Notes: generated from the letters alone by a model not told the origin. DNA of 64,000 bases from Amycolatopsis sp. 2-15 (GCF_030285625.1 NZ_CP127294.1:2366001-2430000), one strand, 5' to 3'. Shown: positions 15,877-25,242, numbered from the stretch's first letter. A program made the numbers and translations.

Positions 15877-17280
15877 ATGGGGGAAGATCACGAAGCACTC
15901 GCACGCGACCTGCAGCGCATCATCAAAGCCACGGCCGACGCGGTCGGCTCGCGGCAGGCCAACGAGCTGATCGACCGCGTCACCGGGCATCTCGGGGTGG
16001 CGCTGACGCAGGCGCTGGTGGTGACGCGCAACTACGAGGACTGGGAGCACGCCAACATCCAGGCGGGTGTCGACGCGTACCTGGCCGAGCGCGGGGTGCG
16101 GACGGACTGGTTCGGGATCGCCGGCGGGCAGCGCGGTCACGAGGACCTGGTGGGAATGCTGTTCGCCGCGCGCAACCACCAGCTGTACGAGCTGGGGGCC
16201 GTCGACTACACGACCGCGACGATCGGGCCCGACGCGGCGGCGGAGGTCGTGCAGCTGGGGCTGGTGGGGACGGTCGCGCCGGACGGGACGCCGGTGATCG
16301 TCGGCGTGCGGGGGACGAACCAGCAGTACGGGCAGATGTACTGCCGCCTGGAGGTGATCGCCGGGGAGCGCGCCGCGGCGACGGCCACGCGCGACCGCAT
16401 CGAGCAGCTGATCGCGGAGCACGACGTGTTGCGCGGCCACGTGCTGGCGTTCGGCGTGAGCGAGCACCGCGGCAATGAGCTGCTCACCTTCCTGCCTCGG
16501 CCCGCGATCGGTCCGGAAGAGGTGGTGCTGCCCGAAGGCGTGCTCGACGCGGTCGAACGCCACACGCTCGGCATCGCGGAACACGGCGAACGCCTGCTGG
16601 CGGCCGGCCAGCACCTCAAGCGCGGAGTGCTGCTGCACGGCCCGCCCGGTACCGGCAAGACCCACACCGTCCGCTACCTGATGGGACGGCTGCCCGGCAG
16701 CACGGTCGTCATCCTCACCGGCTCGGCGATGCGTTTCGTCTCGAAGGCCGCCACGCTCGCGCGCCGGCTGCAGCCCAGCGTCGTCGTGCTGGAGGACGTC
16801 GACCTCATCGCCGAGGACCGCGACCACTCCCGCGGCGGCACGCCACTGCTGTTCAGCCTGCTCGACGCCATGGACGGCGTCGGCGGAGACGCCGACGTCA
16901 CCTTCCTCCTCACCACCAATCGCGCCGGTGACCTGGAGAAAGCGCTGGCCGACCGGCCGGGCCGCGTGGACCTCGCCGTCGAGATCCCGCTGCCCGACGC
17001 CGCCGGCCGCGCCGCGCTGCTGGAGCTGTACTCCCGCGGCCTGAAGGTGACGGCCGACCTGGCCCCGATCGTCGACGCAACCGAAGGCGTCACGGCGTCC
17101 TTCGTGAAGGAACTCCTCCGCCGCGCGACGCTGCGCAGCCTCGCTGCCGATCCCGACGCCGAAGTCGTGGTCGGCGACGCCGAGCTGGGCGGCGCCCTGG
17201 CGGAGATGACGGACGCGCGCAACGCGCTGACCAGGTCACTCCTGGGCGCCTCGGCTCAGGGACGGAGCGTGCCCGGGTAG
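15877..17280 (+). CDS. AAA+ ATPase with uncharacterised N-terminal domain
   Basis: The 467-residue protein has a C-terminal classical AAA module (Walker A GPPGTGKT about 255-262, Walker B VVVLEDVD, second region of homology LLTTNRAGDLEKAL with an arginine-finger-like DRPGR) close to Cdc48/FtsH-type AAA domains. The first ~230 residues match no family I can name; they are alpha/beta and soluble. No protease motif or transmembrane segment is present, so it is not FtsH. The role is probably remodelling of a protein complex. ATG 15877 follows GGAG. It ends 25 bases inside the convergent M1 peptidase gene. Confidence 0.72.
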   Translation: MGEDHEALARDLQRIIKATADAVGSRQANELIDRVTGHLGVALTQALVVTRNYEDWEHANIQAGVDAYLAERGVRTDWFGIAGGQRGHEDLVGMLFAARNHQLYELGAVDYTTATIGPDAAAEVVQLGLVGTVAPDGTPVIVGVRGTNQQYGQMYCRLEVIAGERAAATATRDRIEQLIAEHDVLRGHVLAFGVSEHRGNELLTFLPRPAIGPEEVVLPEGVLDAVERHTLGIAEHGERLLAAGQHLKRGVLLHGPPGTGKTHTVRYLMGRLPGSTVVILTGSAMRFVSKAATLARRLQPSVVVLEDVDLIAEDRDHSRGGTPLLFSLLDAMDGVGGDADVTFLLTTNRAGDLEKALADRPGRVDLAVEIPLPDAAGRAALLELYSRGLKVTADLAPIVDATEGVTASFVKELLRRATLRSLAADPDAEVVVGDAELGGALAEMTDARNALTRSLLGASAQGRSVPG

Positions 17281-18674
17281 AGGTCGGCGTCCGACGGGAG
17301 TTTCGCCGTGCGGAACCAGTCGTCCAGGAAGGGGGTCAGGTCCTGGCCGGCCAGGTGGTTCACCAGTTTCGTGAAGTCGGCCCAGGTGGCGTTGGCGTGG
17401 CGGTGCTCGGCGGGCCAGTCGTGCAGCAGGGTGGAGAACGGGCCGTCGCCCATCCGGCGGCGCAGGGCGTGCAGGGCGAGGATGCCTTTGTCGTACACGG
17501 CTTCGAACTCGTGGCCGGGGCCGGGGTCGACGAGTTTGCGGTTCCAGAAGTCGGTGCTGGCGTGGGTGATCTCGAGGGCCGCGCGGTAGCGGTCGTCGAG
17601 GTTCTGGCCCTCGCGCTCGGACCAGAGCCACTGCGCGTACGACGCGAAGCACTCGTTGAGGCAGACGTCTGACCACGAGTCGAGCGACACGGAGTCGCCG
17701 AACCACTGGTGGGCGTTCTCGTGCACGAGGGTGAGGAGGTCGGCCCACTTCGCGTACGTCGGGCGCGTCTGCGTCTCCAGCGAGAAGTGGATGTCCTCCG
17801 CTAGGTAGATGCCGCCGGCGGCGCTCTGCGGGTACGGGCCGAACTTGCTGCTCAGGAACGCCAGGATGTCCGGCAGCCGGTCGCCGCTGGCCTCGAGCGG
17901 CTCGGCGCCCGGCGCGTACGCCGACACGACGGGCGTGCCGTCGGGCAGCGAAGAGCGCTTCACCGTGAACTTGTCGATCGCGATCGTCGTGAGGTAGCTG
18001 GCGACGGGGTTCGGCTCGGTCCACGTGGTGGTGGTCTTCCCGCCGGCCGAAGAACTGCTCTGCTCACGGCCGCCTGCGATCACCGTCCAGCCGTCCGGCA
18101 CGTGCGCGGTCACGCTGAACGTCGCCTTGTCGCGCGGGGTTTCGTTCACCGGGTACCAGAACGCCGCCGAATGCGGCTCGCCCACCATGAACGCGCCGCC
18201 GTCGGCCGAGCGGCTCCAGCCGGTCTCGCTGCCGCCGTCGTGCTCGGTCTTCGACGGATCGCCGGAGTACCGCACGCGCGTGCGATACGTCGAGCCCGCT
18301 CGCAACGGCTGGGGCGGCGTGATCACCAGCTCGAAGCCCTTTTCCCGGCTGAATTTCGCCGGTTTCCCGTCGACCTCGACCGACGCGACGTCGAGCCCCC
18401 GCAGGTCGAGGTTGAACCGGTTGAGGTCCTGCGTGGCCCTAGCGGTCACGGTCGTGTCGCCGTCGAGGTGGCCGCTCGCGGGGTCGTAGCCGACGTCGAC
18501 GTGGTAGTCGAGCGCGTCGTAACCGCCGTTACCGTCTTCGGGGTAATACGGATCGCCCGCGCCGCTCGCCCCTGCCGAGGGATGCATCGGTGGTGTGTCC
18601 GGATTGTCGGCACTGCACGCGGACAGCGCGAGCACACCGGCGAGGGCGAAGACGGCCGTTCGGGGGCTGCGCAT
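17256..18674 (-). CDS. Lipoprotein M1-family zinc aminopeptidase
   Basis: The 472-residue protein begins with a lipoprotein signal ending in the lipobox LSAC (C20). The zinc site is H318-E319-xx-H322 in VHENAHQWFG and E341 in NECFASY. The mature protein opens with a GDPYYPEDGNGGYD segment nearly identical to one in the secreted paralogue at 6424-7869, and homology continues throughout. This copy would be tethered to the outer face of the membrane and trim peptides there. Convergent with the AAA+ gene and overlapping it by 25 bases. Confidence 0.9.
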   Translation of the reverse strand: MRSPRTAVFALAGVLALSACSADNPDTPPMHPSAGASGAGDPYYPEDGNGGYDALDYHVDVGYDPASGHLDGDTTVTARATQDLNRFNLDLRGLDVASVEVDGKPAKFSREKGFELVITPPQPLRAGSTYRTRVRYSGDPSKTEHDGGSETGWSRSADGGAFMVGEPHSAAFWYPVNETPRDKATFSVTAHVPDGWTVIAGGREQSSSSAGGKTTTTWTEPNPVASYLTTIAIDKFTVKRSSLPDGTPVVSAYAPGAEPLEASGDRLPDILAFLSSKFGPYPQSAAGGIYLAEDIHFSLETQTRPTYAKWADLLTLVHENAHQWFGDSVSLDSWSDVCLNECFASYAQWLWSEREGQNLDDRYRAALEITHASTDFWNRKLVDPGPGHEFEAVYDKGILALHALRRRMGDGPFSTLLHDWPAEHRHANATWADFTKLVNHLAGQDLTPFLDDWFRTAKLPSDADLYPGTLRP

Positions 18675-18785
18675 CGGTTCACCCTAATTCCAACCTTCCT
18701 CCCCACCACCACCCTCAATGGAGTGGCTTCGCCACACTGTGCCTGTTGGTGTGGTTGGCTACCCGGCGAAACGGCGGGAGACTCC

Positions 18786-19538
18786 ATGCGACCTGGGCTG
18801 ATCCACTTCGGCGGCGACGACACCACGGGCGTGTCGGTGCTCCTGCTGCACGGCTTGATGGGCCGGGCCCGCACGTGGTGGCCGGTCGCCCAGTGGCTGA
18901 AGCGCTACGGCTCCGTCCACGCCCTCGACGCCCGCGGTCACGGCCGCGCGCGGCACACCGGCCCGTGGACCACCGAGCAGTTCACCGAGGACATCGCCGA
19001 GGTGCTCGGCGAGCTCGGCCCGTCGGTGCTGATCGGCCACTCCATGGGCGGCCTCCACGCCTGGGCGACGGCGGCCAAGCACCCGGAGCTGGTCCGCGCA
19101 GTCGTCAGCGAGGACTTCGCGCCCGACCAGCGCGGCCGCACCGTCGAGACCTGGCGCGGCTACTTCGACAGCTGGCCGGCGCCGTTCGAATCACTCGCCC
19201 ACGTCCGCGAGTTCTTCGGCACCGCGGGCGACTACTTCACCGAATGCGTCGAAGAACGCGAAGACGGCTACCACCTGATCGCGAATCTGGAGGACCTCTA
19301 CGAGATCGCCGCCGAATGGGGCCGCCGCGACTACTGGTCCTTTGTGGACGCCATCCGATGCCCCCTGCTGATCGTCGAAGGCGAATGCACGGCCATGCCC
19401 GAAGGTCAGCAAGCGCAGGTCGCCGCACGCGTTTCCGGCGCGAAACACCTCGTCGTCCCCGGCTCGGCGCACCTGCCCCACGCCGAGGCGCCCGAGATCT
19501 ACCGCGGCGCTGTCGAAGCGTTCCTCGCCGGTCTCTGA
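18786..19538 (+). CDS. Alpha/beta hydrolase (Rv3591c-like)
   Basis: A 250-residue alpha/beta hydrolase with an HG oxyanion motif (LLHGLMG), nucleophile S86 in GHSMGG, and a C-terminal histidine in GSAHLPHAE. Its position between the amidase and mhuD regions parallels Rv3591c in M. tuberculosis. Substrate unknown. ATG 18786 gives the family-like start MRPGLIHFGG; longer frames run through the divergent peptidase gene. It has 111 bases of divergent promoter region and ends at a strong hairpin. Confidence 0.85.
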   Translation: MRPGLIHFGGDDTTGVSVLLLHGLMGRARTWWPVAQWLKRYGSVHALDARGHGRARHTGPWTTEQFTEDIAEVLGELGPSVLIGHSMGGLHAWATAAKHPELVRAVVSEDFAPDQRGRTVETWRGYFDSWPAPFESLAHVREFFGTAGDYFTECVEEREDGYHLIANLEDLYEIAAEWGRRDYWSFVDAIRCPLLIVEGECTAMPEGQQAQVAARVSGAKHLVVPGSAHLPHAEAPEIYRGAVEAFLAGL

Positions 19539-19543
19539 GCAAA

Positions 19544-19590
19544 CCGGCGGGTCACGCGGACCGCCCTCGCCGGCTCGCGTGACCCGCCGG
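19544..19590. terminator. Bidirectional hairpin terminator
   Basis: A perfect 15-bp stem, CCGGCGGGTCACGCG (19544-19558) with its complement at 19576-19590, lies between the convergent hydrolase and amidase genes and can serve both. Confidence 0.85.
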
Positions 19591-19592
19591 GG

Positions 19593-20555
19593 TCAGTGGG
19601 CGAGCTCGACCCGCCACGCCGCGGCGGACTTCCCTGACGGCACGATGAGCGGCCACACGTCCGAGCCGAGGAACCCCGACTCGTCCGCCGCCCGCGCCGC
19701 CGTGCAGCTGTCGCGGGACAGCCCATGGGAAGACGCCAGAGCAGCTACAGCGTCCGTTGTGGACTGTCCGAACACGCCATCGGTCGGCACTCCGTAGCCA
19801 GCGGCACGCAAGAACCGTTGCGCCGTAAGCACCCGAGGCCCCACGTCGCCCGGCTTCAGCAGCGGCCACTCCGGCACCTCCGCCCGCGAAGCCGCGACGC
19901 CGAGCACCCGCGAAACGGCCGTCCGCAGCTCCGGAAGCCGGTCGTACAGCACCTGCCCACAGCACTCCGTGGAATTGAAATCCCGGTGGCCCTTGATGAA
20001 ACTCGGCGAAATCCCGTACTGGTCGGCGATGTAGGCGACCAGCGAGACCAGCGAATTCCACAACGCCACCGGCACGTCGACCGTGCTGTACAGGCCTTCG
20101 TTCTCGATCCCGAGGCATTCGCTGTTGTGGTTGCCGACGTTCGCGCCCTGCACGTGCTGCGTGCCGCCGCGCAGGATCTCCAGGCTGCGGTGGCGGCCTT
20201 CCGTCACGTAGCCGCCGCGGCTGTTCGTGAACTGCTGGCCCGTGTCGATCCAGCCGCGGGTGTCCATGTGGAAGTTCTGGATGTCGCGCGAGATCTGCAA
20301 CGCGTGGGCCAGCGAGTAGTCGGTGTTGTTGCCCGGGTCGACGGTGTGGTGCACCACGATGTACGTCGGCTTGTGGTTTTCCACCACGATCGCGCCCGTC
20401 GCGGGCCGCGCGTTCCACTCCGACGTCGAGTGGATCTGCGGCGCGGTCACCGCCGTCACCGCTGTGGCCGTTCGCGCCGCGACCAGGCCGAACGCGCCCG
20501 CCGCGGTCACCGTGAGCCCGCCCCTGAGCACGGCACGACGAGTGGCTTCCCCCAT
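19593..20555 (-). CDS. Secreted peptidoglycan amidase (PGRP/Amidase_2) with peptidoglycan-binding domain
   Basis: The 320-residue protein starts with a twin-arginine-like signal (RRAVLRGG, then a hydrophobic run to about 30). The amidase domain has zinc ligands in IVVHHT (H69 or H70), GHRDF and the TECCG cysteine, matching the H-H-C set of N-acetylmuramoyl-L-alanine amidases. A PG_binding_1 repeat (LKPGDVGPRVLTAQRFL, about 235-290) follows. It should cleave the bond between muramic acid and the stem peptide in the cell wall. The M. tuberculosis locus has a similar protein (Rv3594) in the mhuD-clpC1 interval. Confidence 0.87.
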   Translation of the reverse strand: MGEATRRAVLRGGLTVTAAGAFGLVAARTATAVTAVTAPQIHSTSEWNARPATGAIVVENHKPTYIVVHHTVDPGNNTDYSLAHALQISRDIQNFHMDTRGWIDTGQQFTNSRGGYVTEGRHRSLEILRGGTQHVQGANVGNHNSECLGIENEGLYSTVDVPVALWNSLVSLVAYIADQYGISPSFIKGHRDFNSTECCGQVLYDRLPELRTAVSRVLGVAASRAEVPEWPLLKPGDVGPRVLTAQRFLRAAGYGVPTDGVFGQSTTDAVAALASSHGLSRDSCTAARAADESGFLGSDVWPLIVPSGKSAAAWRVELAH

Positions 20556-20671
20556 GCGAAATCTCCTCCGCCGGAAACAGCGCCGGAACAGCGTCGGGGG
20601 AAAGCTAACCCGCCACGGAGATCATGACAACTTTTTGCCGACTTTCGTCGTACCCCGTGATAACCAGTCCG

Positions 20672-21556
20672 TCAGTGTTCACCCGGCAGCGCGAACAGCC
20701 CGCTGTCCGTCTGCTCCAGCAGACCGTCGACCAGCAACGAGTCGAGGCAGCGGTCCCGCTGCCCGGCCTCGTGCCACACGATGTCGAGCCGCGCCTTCTC
20801 CACCGGCCCCTCGCTGCCGCGCAGCACGTCGAGCAGCAGGCCGCGCACCTGCCGGTCGGTGCCCGCGAACTTCTGCACGGGCTTGGCCGGCCCCGCGTAT
20901 TCGGGGCGGCCGTTGTGCTGCCAGGTGCAGGTGTCGTAGACCGGGCAGTCGGCGCAGCGCGGTGCCCGTGCGGTGCAGATCAGCGCGCCCAGCTCCATCA
21001 ACGCCGCCGACAGCTTGGCCGCCGGTGCGTCTTCGGCCGGCAGCAGCGCCTCGACGTCGGCCATGTCGCGAGTGTTCGACGCCGGGCCCGCGTCGCCGAC
21101 GCCGTGCACGGCCCGCGCGACCACGCGGCGCACGTTCGTGTCGACGACCGGCGCCCGCTTGCCGTAGGCGAAAGCGGCCACGGCCCGCGCGGTGTACGCG
21201 CCGATGCCGGGCAGCGCGAGCAGGGTGTCCACATCGGACGGCACGACGTCGCCGTGTTCGGCCGCGATCACCGTGGCCGCCGCGTGAAGCCGCAGGGCGC
21301 GGCGCGGGTAACCGAGCTTGCCCCACGCGCGCACGACCTCGCCGGTGGTCTCCGCGGCCAGCGCCGAGGGCACGGGCCAGCGCGCCATCCACTCGAGCCA
21401 GATCGGCTGCACGCGCGCCACCGGCGTCTGCTGCAGCATGATCTCGCTCACCAGCACGCCCCACGCGGAGCACTCCGGCTCCCGCCACGGCAGGTCTCGC
21501 CCGTGCGTGTCGAACCAGTCGATCAGAACGTCCGCGTCCACAGCCACGCCGACCAT
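20672..21556 (-). CDS. mutY: A/G-specific adenine glycosylase
   Basis: Base-excision repair enzyme that removes adenine mispaired with 8-oxoguanine. The 294-residue protein has catalytic E38 (SEIMLQQT), the helix-hairpin-helix LPGIGAYTARAV, catalytic D139 (VVDTNV) and the iron-sulfur set C194-x6-C201-x2-C204-x5-C210. The short C-terminal domain is as in mycobacterial MutY. ATG 21556 is used. It lies 15 bases downstream of the carbonic anhydrase stop in the same direction, so the two may be cotranscribed. Confidence 0.95.
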   Translation of the reverse strand: MVGVAVDADVLIDWFDTHGRDLPWREPECSAWGVLVSEIMLQQTPVARVQPIWLEWMARWPVPSALAAETTGEVVRAWGKLGYPRRALRLHAAATVIAAEHGDVVPSDVDTLLALPGIGAYTARAVAAFAYGKRAPVVDTNVRRVVARAVHGVGDAGPASNTRDMADVEALLPAEDAPAAKLSAALMELGALICTARAPRCADCPVYDTCTWQHNGRPEYAGPAKPVQKFAGTDRQVRGLLLDVLRGSEGPVEKARLDIVWHEAGQRDRCLDSLLVDGLLEQTDSGLFALPGEH

Positions 21557-21571
21557 TGAAACCGACGCGCG

Positions 21572-22063
21572 TCAGACGACCTCGGTCAGGCTTCCCTTGT
21601 CGATGTCGAGGACGAAACCGCGCACCTTGTCGCGGTGCGGCAGGAATTCGCTGTGCCGCACGCGCTCCACGCCGCGGCGCACGCTGGCCTCGACGTCGCT
21701 GAACGCCTCGACCGACCACGTGGGCCGCACGCCGGTGGAGTCCTCGAGCTCGTCTTTGAAGCCGTCCTCGGTCACGGTCGAGACGCCGCAGGAGGTGTGC
21801 TGCACGACCAGCACCTCTTCGGTGTCGAGCTTGTGCTGCGACAACGCGAGGGAGCGGATCACGTCGTCGGTGACAACGCCGCCGGCGTTGCGCAGCACGT
21901 GGGCCTCGCCGGGCTCCAGGCCGAGTAGGGCGTACACGTTGATGCGCGCGTCCATGCAGGTCAGCACGGTTGCGTGCAGGCTCGGGATCGCTGTCGCGCC
22001 CTCGGGCGGCGGCACGGGGCCGGCGACGCTGTGGCGGCGGAACAACTCATCAGCGGAGGTCAT
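21572..22063 (-). CDS. Beta-class carbonic anhydrase (Rv1284/CanA type)
   Basis: Interconverts CO2 and bicarbonate using zinc. C36, D38 and R40 (CMDAR) and H89-x2-C92 (HTSC) are the zinc and catalytic-dyad residues. At 163 residues, with the RNAGGVVTDDVIRSLALSQ block, it resembles M. tuberculosis Rv1284 rather than the longer CanB (Rv3588c) that is the neighbour of mutY in mycobacteria. ATG 22063 is preferred over GTG 22069 because AAAGG lies five bases upstream. Confidence 0.9.
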   Translation of the reverse strand: MTSADELFRRHSVAGPVPPPEGATAIPSLHATVLTCMDARINVYALLGLEPGEAHVLRNAGGVVTDDVIRSLALSQHKLDTEEVLVVQHTSCGVSTVTEDGFKDELEDSTGVRPTWSVEAFSDVEASVRRGVERVRHSEFLPHRDKVRGFVLDIDKGSLTEVV

Positions 22064-22176
22064 GGTCACCTTTCGGCCACGCTTCCCCGGCTACGCGGGA
22101 GGTCCCTCCCATGGAACCGGCCCGCGGTGTCCCTTACAACGGGATAGGTCCCAAATCACGGGAACAAGGGACCCCA

Positions 22177-23277
22177 TCAGCCGCCGAACCACGGCTCCTC
22201 GACGGTCCGCGGCGGCGCCGACGTGCGCCCGATCCGCAGCTCGGTGGGCAGCGTGATCACCTTCGGGCCCACACGCTCGGCCGAGCCGAGCAGCAGCCGC
22301 CCCGCGACCTTGCCCTTCTCGAGCACGGGCTGGTGCACGGTGGTGAGCCCGAGGCGCTCGGCCTCGGCGATGCCGTCGAAGCCCGTCACAGTGAGGTCGA
22401 GCGGCACGCGCAGGCCACGGCGCTCGGCCTCGGCCATCGCGCCGATCGCGAGGATGTCCGACGTGCAGATCACGGCCGTGACCTGCGGGTACGCGTCGAG
22501 CAGCTGGCGGGCGCCCGAAGCGCCGTCGTCGACGGTGTGGTCGAAGCGCTCGACCACCGGCACGGTGGCCCAGTCGACACCGGCCGCGGAGAACGCCGTG
22601 GCCAGGGCTTCGAGGCGGATGCGCTGCACGTGGAAGTGAGCGCTGCTCTGGCGCTGCGCGGTCACGAAGTCGTCGTTGCGCTCGCGCGCCAAGCGCATGC
22701 ACAGCACGCCGACCTGCCGGTGCCCGAGCGAAACGAGGTGCTCGGCCAGGCGCGTGACGGCCGCCGCGTCGTCCGGGCCGACGCGGTCCACACCTTCGAT
22801 GCGTGGCTGGTCGATGATCACCGTGGGGACGGGCCGCTCCAGCACCGCGGCGAGGTGCGGGTCGTCGTCGGGCACGGAGTAGACGACAAAACCGTCGACG
22901 CCGGCGCGGTGCACGGCGGCGACGTCTTCGCGGCCGGGGCTCGCGGGCACCAGGTGCAGGCCGACCCCCGCGTCCTCGCAGGCGAGGGCGAGGCCTTCGA
23001 GCACACCGACCGCGGCCGGGTCACGGAACGCGTACGACAGGTTCTCGGTGAGCAGCAGTCCGACGGCGCCGGCCTTGCGGGTGCGCAGCGATCGGGCTAC
23101 CGGGTCCGGACCGGGGTAACCGAGGCGGCGGGCGGTCTCGAGGATGCGCCGGCGCAGTTCGGGAGACAGCTGGTCGGGGCGGTTGTACGCGTTGGACACG
23201 GTGGTCCTGGACACCCCGAGCTCCGCCGCCAGCGACGCCAATGTCGCCTGCCTCCGGGTGCGAATAGGACGGCCCAT
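22177..23277 (-). CDS. LacI-family transcriptional regulator
   Basis: The 366-residue protein has an N-terminal LacI helix-turn-helix (ATLASLAAELGVSRTTVSNA, then YNRPDQLS) and a periplasmic-binding-protein-like effector domain ending with the IGRTSAPP segment. It probably responds to a sugar or related ligand, but no sugar gene is adjacent. ATG 23277 has no clear ribosome site; the frame stays open upstream to 23370, so the start is uncertain. It diverges from the zinc uptake operon but there is no reason to link it functionally to zinc. Confidence 0.88.
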   Translation of the reverse strand: MGRPIRTRRQATLASLAAELGVSRTTVSNAYNRPDQLSPELRRRILETARRLGYPGPDPVARSLRTRKAGAVGLLLTENLSYAFRDPAAVGVLEGLALACEDAGVGLHLVPASPGREDVAAVHRAGVDGFVVYSVPDDDPHLAAVLERPVPTVIIDQPRIEGVDRVGPDDAAAVTRLAEHLVSLGHRQVGVLCMRLARERNDDFVTAQRQSSAHFHVQRIRLEALATAFSAAGVDWATVPVVERFDHTVDDGASGARQLLDAYPQVTAVICTSDILAIGAMAEAERRGLRVPLDLTVTGFDGIAEAERLGLTTVHQPVLEKGKVAGRLLLGSAERVGPKVITLPTELRIGRTSAPPRTVEEPWFGG

Positions 23278-23413
23278 CCGCAAACCGTAACGGTTCAGAT
23301 CGTTTTCCAGAAGCGACACCCCTGTGGTGAGTGTCTCGATCCGCTGAGTGACGGACGGGCCCTCTGCCACCCGGTGGAGCTGGCCCTGTCATTCGGATGG
23401 GGTAAAGTGAATC

Positions 23414-23431
23414 TGACAACGATTTCCATTA
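23414..23431 (+). promoter_or_regulatory. Zur-like operator upstream of znuA
   Basis: TGACAACGATTTCCATTA is an imperfect palindrome similar to actinobacterial Zur boxes (TGA-AA-CG-TT-CA pattern). It lies 30 bases before the znuA ATG, so zinc-loaded Zur would block the operon. A possible -10 (TAAAGT, 23403-23408) lies just upstream. Confidence 0.65.
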
Positions 23432-23461
23432 GCTGATCGGTTCGACCCAGGAGAGTCTTCG

Positions 23462-24394
23462 ATGAGTTCCCGACTGAGTACCCGCCCCGCCCGCGGCGTG
23501 CTCGCCGCCGCCTCGGCTCTGACCGTGTTCGCGCTCAGCGCGTGCTCCAGCACCGACTCGGGCGCCGGCACCGGCGCCGGTTCCGGTTCCTCGACGTCGG
23601 GCCAGATCAACGTCGTCGCGGCGACGGACGTGTGGGGCAGTGTCGTCACGGCCGTCGGCGGCGACAAAGTGCAGGTCAAGTCGATCATCCACGACCCGAC
23701 GGGCGACCCGCACTCGTACGAGTCCACGGCCGACGACGCGCTGGCGGCCAAGAACGCTCAGCTCACGCTCGCCAACGGCGGCGGCTACGACGACTTCTTC
23801 GGCAAGCTGGCCGACCAGGCATCGGGTGCGAAGAACCTCGTGGCCTATGACATCGCCGCGACCGGCGACGAGAACGAGCACGTCTGGTTCGACCTGCCCG
23901 GCGTGGAGAAGGTGGCCGACCAGGTCGCCTCGGCGCTCAGCGCGATCCAGCCGGCGTCGAAGCAGACCTTCGACGACAACGCCAAGACGTTCAAGGGCCA
24001 GGTCGACGCGCTGGTCAAGAAGACCGAAGCCCTCGGCGCCGCGCACCCGGGCACCAAGGTCGTGGTGACCGAGCCCGTGGCGCACTACCTGCTCGAGACC
24101 GCGAAGATCACCGACGCGACCCCGAAGGCCTTCTCCGACGCGGTCGAGAACGAGACCGACGTGCCCGCCACGGCCGTCAACGACTTCACCCAGCTCATCA
24201 AGAACAAGCAGGTCAAGGCCCTGATCAACAACGTCCAGACGGTGACCCCGCTGACCCAGCAGGTGGTGTCGGACGCGAAGGCGTCGAACGTCGCCGTGGT
24301 CGACGTGGCCGAGACGCTGCCCGCCGACGTCACGGGTTACATTGACTGGATGACCAAGGAAGTGGACTCGCTGTCCGGGGCTCTGAACAGCTGA
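23462..24394 (+). CDS. znuA: Zinc ABC transporter solute-binding lipoprotein
   Basis: The 310-residue protein has a lipoprotein signal with lipobox ALSAC (C28), a low-complexity Gly/Ser/Thr linker, then the cluster A-I metal-binding fold. Likely metal ligands are histidines in DPHSYE, NEHVWFDLPG and EPVAHYLLE. No long histidine-rich loop is present. It captures Zn(II), or possibly Mn(II), outside the membrane. First gene of a three-gene operon under a Zur-like box, which favours zinc. Confidence 0.9.
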   Translation: MSSRLSTRPARGVLAAASALTVFALSACSSTDSGAGTGAGSGSSTSGQINVVAATDVWGSVVTAVGGDKVQVKSIIHDPTGDPHSYESTADDALAAKNAQLTLANGGGYDDFFGKLADQASGAKNLVAYDIAATGDENEHVWFDLPGVEKVADQVASALSAIQPASKQTFDDNAKTFKGQVDALVKKTEALGAAHPGTKVVVTEPVAHYLLETAKITDATPKAFSDAVENETDVPATAVNDFTQLIKNKQVKALINNVQTVTPLTQQVVSDAKASNVAVVDVAETLPADVTGYIDWMTKEVDSLSGALNS

Positions 24395-25230
24395 TGTCCG
24401 CCGCGCTCTCGACGGTTCGCCCCGCGGTTCGCGTCCGCGGGGCGGGCCTGGCGTTCGGCAGCCGCACCCTCTGGTCCGGCCTCGACCTCGATGTCGAGCA
24501 GGGCGAGTTCCTCGCGATCCTCGGCCCCAACGGGTCCGGCAAGAGCAGCCTGCTCAAGGCGTTGCTCGGCATGCAGAGCCTCTCGGCCGGCAGCGTCGAG
24601 ATCGCCGGCGGCCGCCCGGGTGGCGCCAACCGCAAGGTCGGCTACATCCCGCAGCAGCGCGCGATCGACGACGGCCTGACCCTGCGTGGCGTCGACCTCG
24701 TGGGCCTCGGCCTCGACGGGCACCGCTGGGGGACCGGCGTGTTCGGCCTGCGCGACCGCCGGCGTCGCGTCGCGGAGGCGATCGAGGCGGTCGGTGGCAC
24801 GGCGTACGCGAAGCAGCCGATCGGGCGGCTTTCCGGCGGTGAACAGCAACGCCTCCGGGTGGCGCAGTCGCTGGTCGGTGACCCGTCCGTGTTGCTGTGC
24901 GACGAACCGCTCCTTTCGCTCGACCTCGCGCACCAGCGCGCCGTGAGTGAACTCATCGACCGGCGCCGGCGCACGGCGGACACGGCCGTGCTGTTCGTGA
25001 CGCACGAGATCAACCCGGTGCTGCAGTTCGTCGACCGCGTGTTGTACCTGGTCAACGGCTCGTTCCGCGTCGGCAAGCCCGACGAGGTGATGAACTCCGA
25101 GACGTTGTCCGAGCTGTACGGCACGCGCGTCGAGGTGCTGCGCGTCGGCGGGCAGATCCACATCGCGGGTTCGCAGAGCTCCCTGTGCGAAGACCAACCG
25201 CACCACCACGAGCAGGAAGCAGTGGGCTGA
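24394..25230 (+). CDS. znuC: Zinc ABC transporter ATPase
   Basis: The 278-residue ATPase has Walker A GPNGSGKS, signature LSGGEQQRLRVAQSL, Walker B VLLCDEPLLSLD and the H-loop FVTHEI. It starts at an ATG overlapping the znuA stop by one base (TGATG). The C-terminus carries a short HHH stretch (DQPHHHEQE) that is unusual and could sense metal. It powers the permease encoded next. Confidence 0.92.
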   Translation: MSAALSTVRPAVRVRGAGLAFGSRTLWSGLDLDVEQGEFLAILGPNGSGKSSLLKALLGMQSLSAGSVEIAGGRPGGANRKVGYIPQQRAIDDGLTLRGVDLVGLGLDGHRWGTGVFGLRDRRRRVAEAIEAVGGTAYAKQPIGRLSGGEQQRLRVAQSLVGDPSVLLCDEPLLSLDLAHQRAVSELIDRRRRTADTAVLFVTHEINPVLQFVDRVLYLVNGSFRVGKPDEVMNSETLSELYGTRVEVLRVGGQIHIAGSQSSLCEDQPHHHEQEAVG

Positions 25231-25242
25231 GCCTTGGACGGC

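Noticed and set aside
22064..22176. LacI operator in the carbonic anhydrase promoter
   Set aside because: A GGTCCC/GGGACC pair with a 15-base gap is present but does not have the central CG palindrome of LacI-family sites.
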